A stretch of 11,335 nucleotides of DNA, taken from contig JAGLTP010000089.1 of assembly GCA_023135215.1 (NCBI GenBank), positions 1 through 11,335 on the forward strand. Reading direction: 5' to 3'. Below are positions 1 through 5,764 of this stretch, in pieces. The notes below the pieces were generated by a model. That model searched no databases, was not told where the DNA came from, and saw only the letters and a program-made list of their open reading frames with translations. Origin of the DNA: Candidatus Heimdallarchaeota archaeon. GTDB lineage: Archaea; Asgardarchaeota; Heimdallarchaeia; Heimdallarchaeales; Heimdallarchaeaceae. Each line of letters opens with the position of its first letter. Within the stretch, counting starts at the first letter, position 1. Position numbers and translations under genes: made by a program.

Positions 1-183
1 TGGACAATGAAAATTGATCATGTTAAGTGTGATGGGTCTGCAAATTGCGTTGATTCTTGCCCTTCAGATGTATTTGAGATCAAAGATAACAAAGCATATG
101 CTCCTAACATAGATGATTGCATCGAATGCTGTGCATGTGTAGTTGATTGTCCCACAGGGGCAATAGAACATACTTCATGTTAA
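1..183 (+). CDS. Ferredoxin, 3' part (truncated by window edge)
   Basis: This is the C-terminal 60 residues of a small two-cluster ferredoxin, a soluble cytoplasmic electron carrier. The frame is open from base 1 and ends in TAA; the start lies before the window. The second cluster motif is complete, with Cys at visible residues 40, 43, 46 and 50 (CxxCxxCxxxCP) and an extra Cys at 44. The first motif reads C-x5-C-x3-CP (Cys 10, 16 and 20), and the position of the usual second Cys (13) is Ser. In the known ferredoxin families this arrangement usually gives a [3Fe-4S] or labile first cluster beside a normal [4Fe-4S] cluster. It is about 77% identical (46 of 60 by eye) to the ferredoxin at 667-879, so the two are paralogs. 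The partner enzyme is unknown. Confidence 0.9.
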   Translation, partial: WTMKIDHVKCDGSANCVDSCPSDVFEIKDNKAYAPNIDDCIECCACVVDCPTGAIEHTSC

Positions 184-191
184 CATATAAC
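184..191 (+). promoter_or_regulatory. TATA-like element for the four-helix membrane protein
   Basis: An ATATAA core lies about 40 bases before the GTG start at 229, directly after the ferredoxin stop. Transcription would begin near 213. A GAGGT Shine-Dalgarno-like stretch (216-220), 8 bases before the GTG, supports that start and a short leader. Confidence 0.4.
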
Positions 192-228
192 ATTCAGCAA
201 AATAATAGTCAAATTGAGGTTGATTTAA

Positions 229-603
229 GTGCCAAATGCTTTATTCTGGGTGTATTTAATAAATGCTATTTTTTTAATTAACCATGAAATAGAATCAGCT
301 TACTGGAAGGAATGGAATCTCTTCAAACTTAAGGGAGGAATAACTGGTTTTCTTATAATACATTTTCCTCTCCTATTGATCATCTTGATAGGTTTAGCTT
401 ATCTGTATGAAATAACCTTAGCTGGTTTAATCTTATCATTCCTTCTCTCAGCTGGAGGGATTTTTGCTTTCTCGATTCATACCTATTTTATTAGGAAAGG
501 AAAAGAAGAATTCACTCTCCCAATATCCTATGTATTGCTATTAGGAACTTTAGTATTGTCTATAGCACAAATAGTACTGACTCTTCTTGAGCTTATAGTC
601 TAA
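229..603 (+). CDS. Small four-helix integral membrane protein
   Basis: The predicted protein has 124 residues and I cannot name its family with confidence. It is strongly hydrophobic, with four likely membrane helices at about residues 4-18, 38-58, 62-86 and 98-121. The first helix is short and runs into a charged/aromatic motif, HEIESAYWKEW, at residues 19-29, which looks like the conserved functional core. The GTG at 229 is the only usable upstream start, because a TAA stop sits immediately before it (226-228). A GAGGT ribosome-binding-like stretch 8 bases upstream supports it. The gene is sandwiched between two paralogous ferredoxin genes on the same strand. That could mean a membrane redox or transport role, but nothing in the protein itself binds a cofactor, so this is only context. 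Confidence 0.75.
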   Translation: MPNALFWVYLINAIFLINHEIESAYWKEWNLFKLKGGITGFLIIHFPLLLIILIGLAYLYEITLAGLILSFLLSAGGIFAFSIHTYFIRKGKEEFTLPISYVLLLGTLVLSIAQIVLTLLELIV

Positions 604-630
604 AAAATCAAATTAATTTGATAAGATAAG

Positions 631-638
631 TATAAAAA
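631..638 (+). promoter_or_regulatory. TATA box of the second ferredoxin
   Basis: A TATAAAAA core is centred about 33 bases before the ATG at 667. Transcription would then start near 660, giving a leader of only a few bases, which is typical of archaeal short-leader genes. Confidence 0.55.
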
Positions 639-666
639 TAAGAAAGCTAAACCCATTTTGATTATA

Positions 667-879
667 ATGTCTATAAAAGAATTTGTTTCAGATGACTGGA
701 CAATGAAGATTGATCATGACAAATGCACTGGCGCAGGTGATTGTGTTGATGTATGCCCCTCTGACGTCTTTGAATTAAAAGATGGAAAATCTTTCGCACC
801 TAATGTAGATGATTGTATTGAATGTTGTGCCTGTGTAACTGCATGTCCAACAGAAGCAATCGAACACACAAGCTGCTAG
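667..879 (+). CDS. Ferredoxin with atypical first cluster motif
   Basis: This 70-residue soluble ferredoxin has two Fe-S motifs. Motif I is C-x5-C-x3-CP, with Ala where the second Cys normally lies. Motif II is the complete CxxCxxCxxxCP with one additional Cys inside it, and the protein ends in Cys. By analogy with 7Fe ferredoxins, cluster I is probably [3Fe-4S] and cluster II [4Fe-4S]; this is inference from missing ligands. I chose the ATG at 667 over an in-frame TTG at 658 because the TATA box at 631-638 places the transcript start at about 660. It is a paralog of the truncated ferredoxin at the window start (46 of 60 residues shared). Its TAG stop overlaps the stop of the convergent thioesterase gene within one CTAG. 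Confidence 0.93.
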   Translation: MSIKEFVSDDWTMKIDHDKCTGAGDCVDVCPSDVFELKDGKSFAPNVDDCIECCACVTACPTEAIEHTSC

Positions 880-1328
880 CTGTTCTTTCTTATCAATCTT
901 TCAATTTTTTCATTTCCTACTTCCCTAAACACAAATATCCCTTTGGTGCACTCATCCCCATTTTCATTCTTGAGAATGCTTATCACAGTAATATCCCTTC
1001 CATCGATTTTTTCAATATCACTAATAGCTTCAACAGTTTCCCCAACGTATATTGGTTTGTAAAATTCCATCTGCAAATTAATAGTTAAAGCATATTTATC
1101 CAAGAGATTAATAACAGACCATCCTGATACTTCATCTAACAGAACAGTCTGCAATCCCCCATGAGCTATATCTCCCCATCCTCCCCATGTGAGGGGAATG
1201 GTAAATGTTGATTTTAAGCTATTATCTGAAATCTTGTAGAAATCTAATTTTGCTCCTATAGGGTTATCCTCACCACAACCAAAACAGTAATTGTTTACAC
1301 CTAAATCTTTGTTTATTTTTTCTCCCAT
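876..1328 (-). CDS. Hotdog-fold thioesterase (PaaI/4HBT-like)
   Basis: This 150-residue protein is of the PaaI/4HBT thioesterase type, which hydrolyses acyl-CoA thioesters in the cytoplasm. Near the N-terminus it has the CFGCGxxNPxG signature (residues 15-25) found in many PaaI-like and THEM4-like members. The hotdog active-site segment follows: HGG at 56-58 and Asp65-Glu66 on the central helix, where the family's catalytic acid lies. The later strands (about 80-140) complete a single hotdog domain, and the length is normal for the family. The substrate cannot be read from sequence. The ATG at 1328 is supported by a TATA-like element about 27 bases upstream on the same strand. The stop overlaps the ferredoxin stop, so the two transcripts must run into one another. 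Confidence 0.88.
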   Translation of the reverse strand: MGEKINKDLGVNNYCFGCGEDNPIGAKLDFYKISDNSLKSTFTIPLTWGGWGDIAHGGLQTVLLDEVSGWSVINLLDKYALTINLQMEFYKPIYVGETVEAISDIEKIDGRDITVISILKNENGDECTKGIFVFREVGNEKIERLIRKNS

Positions 1329-1350
1329 GAAGGATATAGAAATAGCTAGA

Positions 1351-1359
1351 TTATTTATC
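1351..1359 (-). promoter_or_regulatory. TATA-like element of the thioesterase gene
   Basis: On the - strand this reads GATAAATAA, centred about 27 bases before the ATG at 1328. It predicts a leaderless or nearly leaderless mRNA. Confidence 0.5.
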
Positions 1360-1380
1360 TTCCTAGTCTTAATTCAGAAT

Positions 1381-2403
1381 CTAAAATAGTAACTTACCGT
1401 TCTTAATTACTAGTTCTTCTTCGATCTCAAGATAGATATTTGGAGTAGGAAAATGTCCAGCAAAAGTAGAAATTTCAAAAGGACTTTTAGTTTGTTTCTT
1501 AAGAGTTCCAGCAAGATTGGCTACCCCTTTCATTTTTTCCAACTCCAACTGGCTAAAAGGATTCTTTGCATTTTCGTTTAATCCAATTGCTAAGCTGTTT
1601 ATCGTATATGGTAAGCTTCCTCCAAACCATCTTTGAATCTTCCTAACTGATTCCTCATCACTCTGAATCGCAATAATGTTTGAATCTTTTATTTCTAATT
1701 TTACTTTAGCACTTATTCCCTCTATCCATCCTTTTGGAATTGAATATACACCATTGATATTGGCTCTACTTATTGTAACTTCACCAGGAGGAATATTCGC
1801 TTTCTTTCCAGGATAAGATAATATTCCTGATTCATATTTGATATGTTTGGGATTGGGTTCTACTATTATTTCTGTTCCTAAATCCGTATAAATCCTAATT
1901 TTTTCAGCTTTCTTACATATACTATACAAGGTCATGGCTTCTCTTTCCAATTTTTGAAAATCTATATCCATTGGTCCCTCTGGGAGAAAAAGTGTTGTTT
2001 CAATTCCAGGGGAGAAAGCTGCTTTTATTTCATGCTTTTCAAGTTCTTTCGATGAAAAAGACTTGTAAATTGAAAATTCTGATATTACATAAATTAAATC
2101 ATAATTCAGCAGATGATTCTTAATTTCCTCATCTAGTGAAGGATATTGTTCCCAAGGACAAGGATAACAAAACAGATCTATTTCATTATTGGGATAATTT
2201 TCTTTAGCTATCTCTTGAATTCTCCTTGCCAGAAAATTTCTTCTTATAATTCTTTCTAGAATTTCAATTGGTTTTATCATCATATCCTTTGGTCTAGCAT
2301 AATCTGTAGCAATTATCACCTTCTCATTCTCTTGTAAACATAGGTTATCCCTAAAAACTTTCAGAATTATAGGAACTACATCCGCTTCCAAGTATGAGAA
2401 CAT
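1381..2403 (-). CDS. M29-aminopeptidase-like protein, metal site apparently degenerate
   Basis: The protein has 340 residues. Its overall pattern resembles the AmpS/AmpT (peptidase family M29) fold: an N-terminal Rossmann-like half, then a segment reading NIPPGEV near residue 203, followed by a Gly-rich region and IGLNENA near 273. Family M29 uses two Glu and three His plus an Asp as metal ligands. The first Glu (in PPGEV) is present. The second position appears to be Ser (in NSLAIG), and the C-terminal His-x-His/His-x-Asp cluster is not recognisable, with only one His in AGHF. It may therefore be a non-catalytic or altered relative. I chose the ATG at 2403 over a TTG two codons upstream because an AGGTG Shine-Dalgarno sequence lies 8 bases before it. 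Family call moderate; activity unknown. Confidence 0.6.
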   Translation of the reverse strand: MFSYLEADVVPIILKVFRDNLCLQENEKVIIATDYARPKDMMIKPIEILERIIRRNFLARRIQEIAKENYPNNEIDLFCYPCPWEQYPSLDEEIKNHLLNYDLIYVISEFSIYKSFSSKELEKHEIKAAFSPGIETTLFLPEGPMDIDFQKLEREAMTLYSICKKAEKIRIYTDLGTEIIVEPNPKHIKYESGILSYPGKKANIPPGEVTISRANINGVYSIPKGWIEGISAKVKLEIKDSNIIAIQSDEESVRKIQRWFGGSLPYTINSLAIGLNENAKNPFSQLELEKMKGVANLAGTLKKQTKSPFEISTFAGHFPTPNIYLEIEEELVIKNGKLLF

Positions 2404-2411
2404 CCCCAAAC

Positions 2412-2416
2412 CACCT
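2412..2416 (-). promoter_or_regulatory. Shine-Dalgarno site of the M29-like gene
   Basis: AGGTG on the - strand, 8 bases before the ATG at 2403, matches the archaeal anti-SD. It favours 2403 over the TTG at 2409. It is one of the few clear ribosome-binding sites in the window. Confidence 0.5.
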
Positions 2417-2501
2417 ATTTATTTTCTTAATGAATCTACTTACCCCATTCGAATATAGGGATATGTGATTAATAATTTATTGAAAGTATCAAGTGATTAT
2501 T

Positions 2502-2527
2502 TATTGTCAAAAACTGGGGAAAAAATA
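2502..2527 (-). terminator. T-rich stretch downstream of the small two-helix gene
   Basis: Reading on the - strand after the stop at 2542, there are runs of six T (2521-2526 region) and five T (around 2508-2513) with no strong hairpin. Archaeal RNA polymerase can terminate on such T-runs. The element lies in the 138-base gap before the M29-like gene and would separate the two transcripts. Confidence 0.35.
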
Positions 2528-2541
2528 ACTGAATCAAGTGT

Positions 2542-2841
2542 TTAATCTTCCTTTGATGGAGGAACTGCTATTCTGTAAGCATTCCATCCTCCACTAGCTA
2601 CTAGAGCTATACCACCTGCGAGCAATGGGAAGAGAATAATTAACCAGAATAATAGAAGAGGATCACCACGAATACCATCAGAAACATTAGCTCCTGGAGC
2701 TACTTTTGTGTAAAACCAATTATATATTCCGTCCCAAGTAAAATAGATTATTAGCAGAAATATAAGAACTAATGCTCCACTTACTCCACGGATTATCTGT
2801 TTTATGAATTCTTTTCGTTCTCCTTTATCTTTAGAGCTCAT
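2542..2841 (-). CDS. Small two-helix membrane protein
   Basis: This 99-residue protein is of unknown function. It has a charged N-terminus rich in Lys and Glu (residues 1-15), then a membrane helix at about 17-36. An extracytoplasmic-looking loop follows, with aromatic residues and a GANVSDG segment (about 37-61). A second helix spans about 62-84, and the C-terminal tail is short and polar. This predicts a hairpin with both ends in the cytoplasm. I see no cofactor or catalytic motif, and no known family is recognised. The ATG at 2841 is supported by a TATA-like element at 2870-2879. The gene is divergent from the GNAT gene, and their promoters share the 117 bases between them. Confidence 0.75.
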   Translation of the reverse strand: MSSKDKGERKEFIKQIIRGVSGALVLIFLLIIYFTWDGIYNWFYTKVAPGANVSDGIRGDPLLLFWLIILFPLLAGGIALVASGGWNAYRIAVPPSKED

Positions 2842-2869
2842 TCAGATTCAAACTCCAGAAATTCTGTAT

Positions 2870-2879
2870 CTTTAAATGT
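2870..2879 (-). promoter_or_regulatory. TATA-like element of the two-helix membrane protein gene
   Basis: ACATTTAAAG on the - strand is centred about 33 bases before the ATG at 2841. It lies back to back with the GNAT promoter at 2918-2927. Confidence 0.45.
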
Positions 2880-2917
2880 TTTTTGCTAATGTTGTAAACA
2901 TTAGTATAGTTAAAAGA

Positions 2918-2927
2918 AAATATTTAA
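2918..2927 (+). promoter_or_regulatory. TATA-like element of the GNAT gene
   Basis: AAATATTTAA is centred about 36 bases before the ATG at 2959. Transcription would start near 2949, downstream of the in-frame TTG at 2929, which argues against that earlier start. Confidence 0.5.
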
Positions 2928-2958
2928 TTTGATATATGAAACTATAATTATAGTGAAT

Positions 2959-3774
2959 ATGCAAAATTCTAATGATTCTCAAGATGAGAGAACTCAAATA
3001 GATCTCAACGAATATGGTTTTTATTTCTATATGCCAGATTCAATTGCAGTGAAGAATGAATTGGGGTATTTTCTTAAGAATCATAGAATAGAAACATATA
3101 GCTACGTTACGCCAACTTTGTTAGGTGAACAAAACTTTGACAAATTCTTGAGTTATACATTTTCTTTTTTTTCAGATGGGAAAGACTATTTCATCATTAA
3201 ACATCCTTATGATAAATATTTTCAAGCAAATTCAAAGATATTAAGAGAAAAAAGAATGATAGCACATCATTTAGGTATATCAGTAATGTCTTGGAGAAAG
3301 GAAAGTTTTCCCTATCTAAACATTAGTGAAAATGTAGAACTAGAATTGCTTACTATGAGAAATCTTCACAAATGGGTCGATGTTTTTTTCGATTCTTTCG
3401 ATTATCCCAATGATTTAAGAAAATATATCTCATCAATGGTAGATAAGCAAGCTGAAAATGGTATTGAATTTTATGTTGGAAAAGCTTCTGGACAGGATGT
3501 AAGCTGTTTTTGTGTTTATAGACAGCAACCTTATCATGGTTTTTATGGAGTAGGTACAAAACATAAATTCAGAAGGAAGGGATATGCGAGTATCACTTTA
3601 TCACATTATATGGAATCAATGATAAAATCTGATTCCTCCACTAAGTTCTGTCTACAAGTTCAATCTGGGAGTAGTGCTGAGAAACTTTATGAAAAAATAG
3701 GTTTCGAGAAAAGTTTTTCTCAAAGAAGATTCGATTGGGACCCTTCAACCTTGGGACCAATTTCCCAAATCTAA
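2959..3774 (+). CDS. GNAT-family N-acetyltransferase
   Basis: This is a 271-residue protein whose C-terminal half (about residues 127-260) is a GNAT acetyltransferase domain, which transfers acetyl from acetyl-CoA to an amine. The acetyl-CoA pyrophosphate loop is visible as RRKGYA (residues 205-210) after the beta strand FYGVGT. The typical motif B, with AEKLYEKIGF (about 240-249), follows. The N-terminal 125 residues show no motif I know; they may be a degenerate second GNAT fold or a substrate domain. The acceptor is unknown. I chose ATG 2959 from the promoter position; GTG 2953 and TTG 2929 are in-frame alternatives. Its last 30 bases overlap the convergent nucleotidyltransferase gene. Confidence 0.85.
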   Translation: MQNSNDSQDERTQIDLNEYGFYFYMPDSIAVKNELGYFLKNHRIETYSYVTPTLLGEQNFDKFLSYTFSFFSDGKDYFIIKHPYDKYFQANSKILREKRMIAHHLGISVMSWRKESFPYLNISENVELELLTMRNLHKWVDVFFDSFDYPNDLRKYISSMVDKQAENGIEFYVGKASGQDVSCFCVYRQQPYHGFYGVGTKHKFRRKGYASITLSHYMESMIKSDSSTKFCLQVQSGSSAEKLYEKIGFEKSFSQRRFDWDPSTLGPISQI

Positions 3775-4467
3775 ACCCTTCCAATCTTTCTCAGTTTCTT
3801 GAAAATCTTTAGGATTATCAATACTTTTCCAATAATATTTTGGATCTATGTAATAAGCTCTTAATTGCTTTTCCTCAGCAAGTTTTTCAAAAATTGTCTC
3901 TTCCATCTGCCCTGTATTTGGAAAATCTTGAAGTACATCTGTCTCAAAGATATCTACTCCTGCGTGTATCCAATGATCTAACATAGGTTTTTCTTTGAAT
4001 TCAAAAATAACTCCTGAATCATCAGCTTCTACGATTCCATATGGGCTTCTCATTTTTGCTATTGCTAATGTACCCTTTATATTGTCCTTTTGATGATCTT
4101 GCATCATTTTGTGCAAGTCGAAGTTAGTCATTATATCTCCATTCATAATTATTCCTTGTTTAGTTGTAACTAGTGGGCTTGCTAGTTTTACTGCTCCTCC
4201 TGATCCAAGTTTTTCTCTCTCTCTGCTATAGCTGACTTCAATTTCACCAAAATCACTTTCAAAGCAACTTCCATACTGTTCTTCTATATAATCTGCAAGA
4301 TATCTTACAGCAAGAATAGCATGTTTCACTTCATTTTTTCGAAGCCAGGATAATTCCCATTCCAGAATTGTTTTTCCTGAAATTTGTATCATTGCTTTAG
4401 GATAACTGTCCTGGGTTACAGTTCTGATTCTGGTTCCTAGCCCACCACAAAGAATAATCGTATCCAT
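3745..4467 (-). CDS. Sugar-1-phosphate nucleotidyltransferase
   Basis: This 240-residue NTP-transferase-fold enzyme makes an NDP-sugar from a sugar-1-phosphate and an NTP, releasing pyrophosphate. It carries the nucleotide-binding signature GGLGTR (residues 8-13) with the downstream YPKAM, whose Lys24 is the usual catalytic lysine. It also has LGSGGA (87-92) and NGD with metal-binding Asp111, and a sugar-site IHAGVDIF and WKSIDNPKDF near the C-terminus. There is no C-terminal left-handed beta-helix, so it resembles the short RmlA/HddC/MurU-like forms. The nucleotide and sugar cannot be decided, and no sugar-modifying or glycosyltransferase genes lie next to it. The ATG at 4467 sits 28 bases from a TATA-like element. 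The final 30 bases overlap the end of the GNAT gene on the other strand. Confidence 0.9.
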   Translation of the reverse strand: MDTIILCGGLGTRIRTVTQDSYPKAMIQISGKTILEWELSWLRKNEVKHAILAVRYLADYIEEQYGSCFESDFGEIEVSYSREREKLGSGGAVKLASPLVTTKQGIIMNGDIMTNFDLHKMMQDHQKDNIKGTLAIAKMRSPYGIVEADDSGVIFEFKEKPMLDHWIHAGVDIFETDVLQDFPNTGQMEETIFEKLAEEKQLRAYYIDPKYYWKSIDNPKDFQETEKDWKGLDLGNWSQG

Positions 4468-4490
4468 AGTAGTGTAAAACTTGGCTAGGA

Positions 4491-4499
4491 TTTAATAAT
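4491..4499 (-). promoter_or_regulatory. TATA-like element of the nucleotidyltransferase gene
   Basis: ATTATTAAA on the - strand is centred 28 bases before the ATG at 4467, predicting a leaderless mRNA. It shares a 107-base divergent intergenic region with the coiled-coil gene. Confidence 0.5.
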
Positions 4500-4540
4500 C
4501 TTTCCTACTGGATATGCTCTCTTACTTAACAGTGACGTAA

Positions 4541-4550
4541 ACTTAAAATA
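4541..4550 (+). promoter_or_regulatory. TATA-like element of the coiled-coil/winged-helix gene
   Basis: ACTTAAAATA is centred 29 bases before the ATG at 4575, so the transcript should start at or next to the A of the start codon. Confidence 0.55.
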
Positions 4551-4574
4551 TTGTGTTACGTTTTATAGCACATA

Positions 4575-5123
4575 ATGGAACCAGAAACTAAGACTCCTCT
4601 AGAGGATTTTGTAGATCTCTATAGTCAAATCAAGGATAAATTTGAACAACTCCCTTCAGTACTAACTAAATTGTCTTCTTATTCCGATAGTATAGTAAAA
4701 GAAAATAAAGAACTGAAAGTCAAGGTCAAAGAGCTGGAGGAAAAAAGCACTGAAGTCGAACAACTAACAAAAGAAGCTGCTAATTACAAAAATCAACTTG
4801 AAAGCGTAGAAGAACAAATGAAAGGTCTACGTGAAATGTATGAAGAAATGACTCAGGAAAGATCAAAAGATTTGGAAATTCAAGAGCTTCTAGCAATTTA
4901 TACAGTTCTCTTCGAAAAAGTATTTGCTGCTAATCCTCATACAAAGATTCTTTTGTTACTTTGGGGTGTTGACAAAGAAGTCTGGACTAGAGATGAATTA
5001 GTTAAAACAACAAATTTCACTCCAGCAGCGATTATCAAAGCTCTACATGATCTGAGGAATAATGATATTGTTGAATTAGATGAATCTGCTCAAGAAGTAA
5101 AATTAATTCAGAAACAAGAATAG
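4575..5123 (+). CDS. Coiled-coil protein with C-terminal winged helix
   Basis: The protein has 182 residues and is very rich in Glu and Lys. Residues from about 38 to 115 form a long heptad-patterned coiled coil. The C-terminal 60 residues (about 121-180) look like a winged helix-turn-helix: a hydrophobic helix ILLLLW, then WTRDELVKTTNFTPAAIIKALHDL spread over two helices, and a hairpin-like NDIVELDESAQEVKLI. The likely role is a dimeric DNA-binding or chromatin-associated protein, or a scaffold whose winged helix binds protein, as seen in many archaeal small wHTH proteins. No ligand-binding domain is present. The stop lies 9 bases from the stop of the convergent nitroreductase gene. I do not recognise a named family. 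Confidence 0.8.
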   Translation: MEPETKTPLEDFVDLYSQIKDKFEQLPSVLTKLSSYSDSIVKENKELKVKVKELEEKSTEVEQLTKEAANYKNQLESVEEQMKGLREMYEEMTQERSKDLEIQELLAIYTVLFEKVFAANPHTKILLLLWGVDKEVWTRDELVKTTNFTPAAIIKALHDLRNNDIVELDESAQEVKLIQKQE

Positions 5124-5132
5124 AAATTAGGA

Positions 5133-5702
5133 TTAGTCAACTAAAGACATTAAATATTCCTTTATTTTCTGTTCTTCATATTTTTCTTCATGACTTACTT
5201 TTTCTAATGGAATTTTTCTTGGAGGATTAGGTTCTTGATTTGGATACCCAATTGGGATTATAGCCATTGGTAAAACATTTTCCGGTAATTCTAGAAATCT
5301 TGATACTTTTTCATCATTAAATGCTCCAATCCAACATGATCCAAGATTTAATGCTTTACACATTAGCAAAATATTCTGGATTGCTGATCCTGAGTCATGA
5401 TAAATATACATCTTCTCTCCTCTTTCCCCATATCTTGATGTTGTTCTTTCTAAATTGACTACAACAATTATAACAACAGGAGCTTCTGTTACGAATTTCT
5501 GGGCTGATAAGCGTTGTTTTGTTATAGAATCTTTTACAACAATGAATTCTACTGGTTGCCTGTTTCCTGCAGAAGGAGCCATCCATCCTGCTTCTAATAT
5601 CTGTTGAACTAGATTGTCTGGAATTTCTTTATCTATAAAAGATCTAATACTCCTTCGTTCTTTAATAACTCTATATACAGCTTCCGAAGCGTTCTCGCTC
5701 AT
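5133..5702 (-). CDS. Nitroreductase-family flavoprotein
   Basis: This 189-residue protein is of the FMN-dependent nitroreductase superfamily, which uses NAD(P)H to reduce nitro groups, quinones, flavins or other acceptors in the cytoplasm, normally as a homodimer. The FMN phosphate-binding RRSIRSF lies at residues 16-22. APSAGNRQP, which contacts the flavin, follows at about 43-51. The dimer and active-site helix carries GSAIQNILLMCKALNLGSCWIG (split over about 105-126). The C-terminal segment PIGYPNQEP is typical. The length fits the small archaeal members. I chose ATG 5702 over an in-frame TTG at 5711. The natural substrate cannot be inferred from neighbours. Confidence 0.92.
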   Translation of the reverse strand: MSENASEAVYRVIKERRSIRSFIDKEIPDNLVQQILEAGWMAPSAGNRQPVEFIVVKDSITKQRLSAQKFVTEAPVVIIVVVNLERTTSRYGERGEKMYIYHDSGSAIQNILLMCKALNLGSCWIGAFNDEKVSRFLELPENVLPMAIIPIGYPNQEPNPPRKIPLEKVSHEEKYEEQKIKEYLMSLVD

Positions 5703-5730
5703 ATTAATCAAACACTATCAAAAATGTACC

Positions 5731-5739
5731 TTTTTATCA
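5731..5739 (-). promoter_or_regulatory. TATA-like element of the nitroreductase gene
   Basis: TGATAAAAA on the - strand is centred about 33 bases before the ATG at 5702. It lies in the 62-base gap after the zinc-ribbon gene, so the nitroreductase probably has its own transcript even though both genes share a strand. Confidence 0.45.
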
Positions 5740-5764
5740 TTTTCGGACTGTTATAAATTAAGGA

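Noticed and set aside
822..1088. 88-codon open frame on the + strand
   Set aside because: It lies across the ferredoxin end and antisense to the thioesterase; both have clear family motifs, and this frame has none.
2488..2540. Direct repeat ATCAAGTG (2488-2495 and 2533-2540)
   Set aside because: Eight bases in an AT-rich gap is within chance; only two copies and no flanking symmetry.
3353..3559. 68-codon open frame on the - strand inside the GNAT gene
   Set aside because: It is the shadow of a real acetyltransferase domain; no promoter or recognisable motif.
5703..5711. Upstream in-frame TTG start for the nitroreductase (and similar TTG starts at 658, 2409, 2929 and 6664)
   Set aside because: Each has an ATG a few codons downstream that fits the TATA spacing, the Shine-Dalgarno site or the family N-terminus better.
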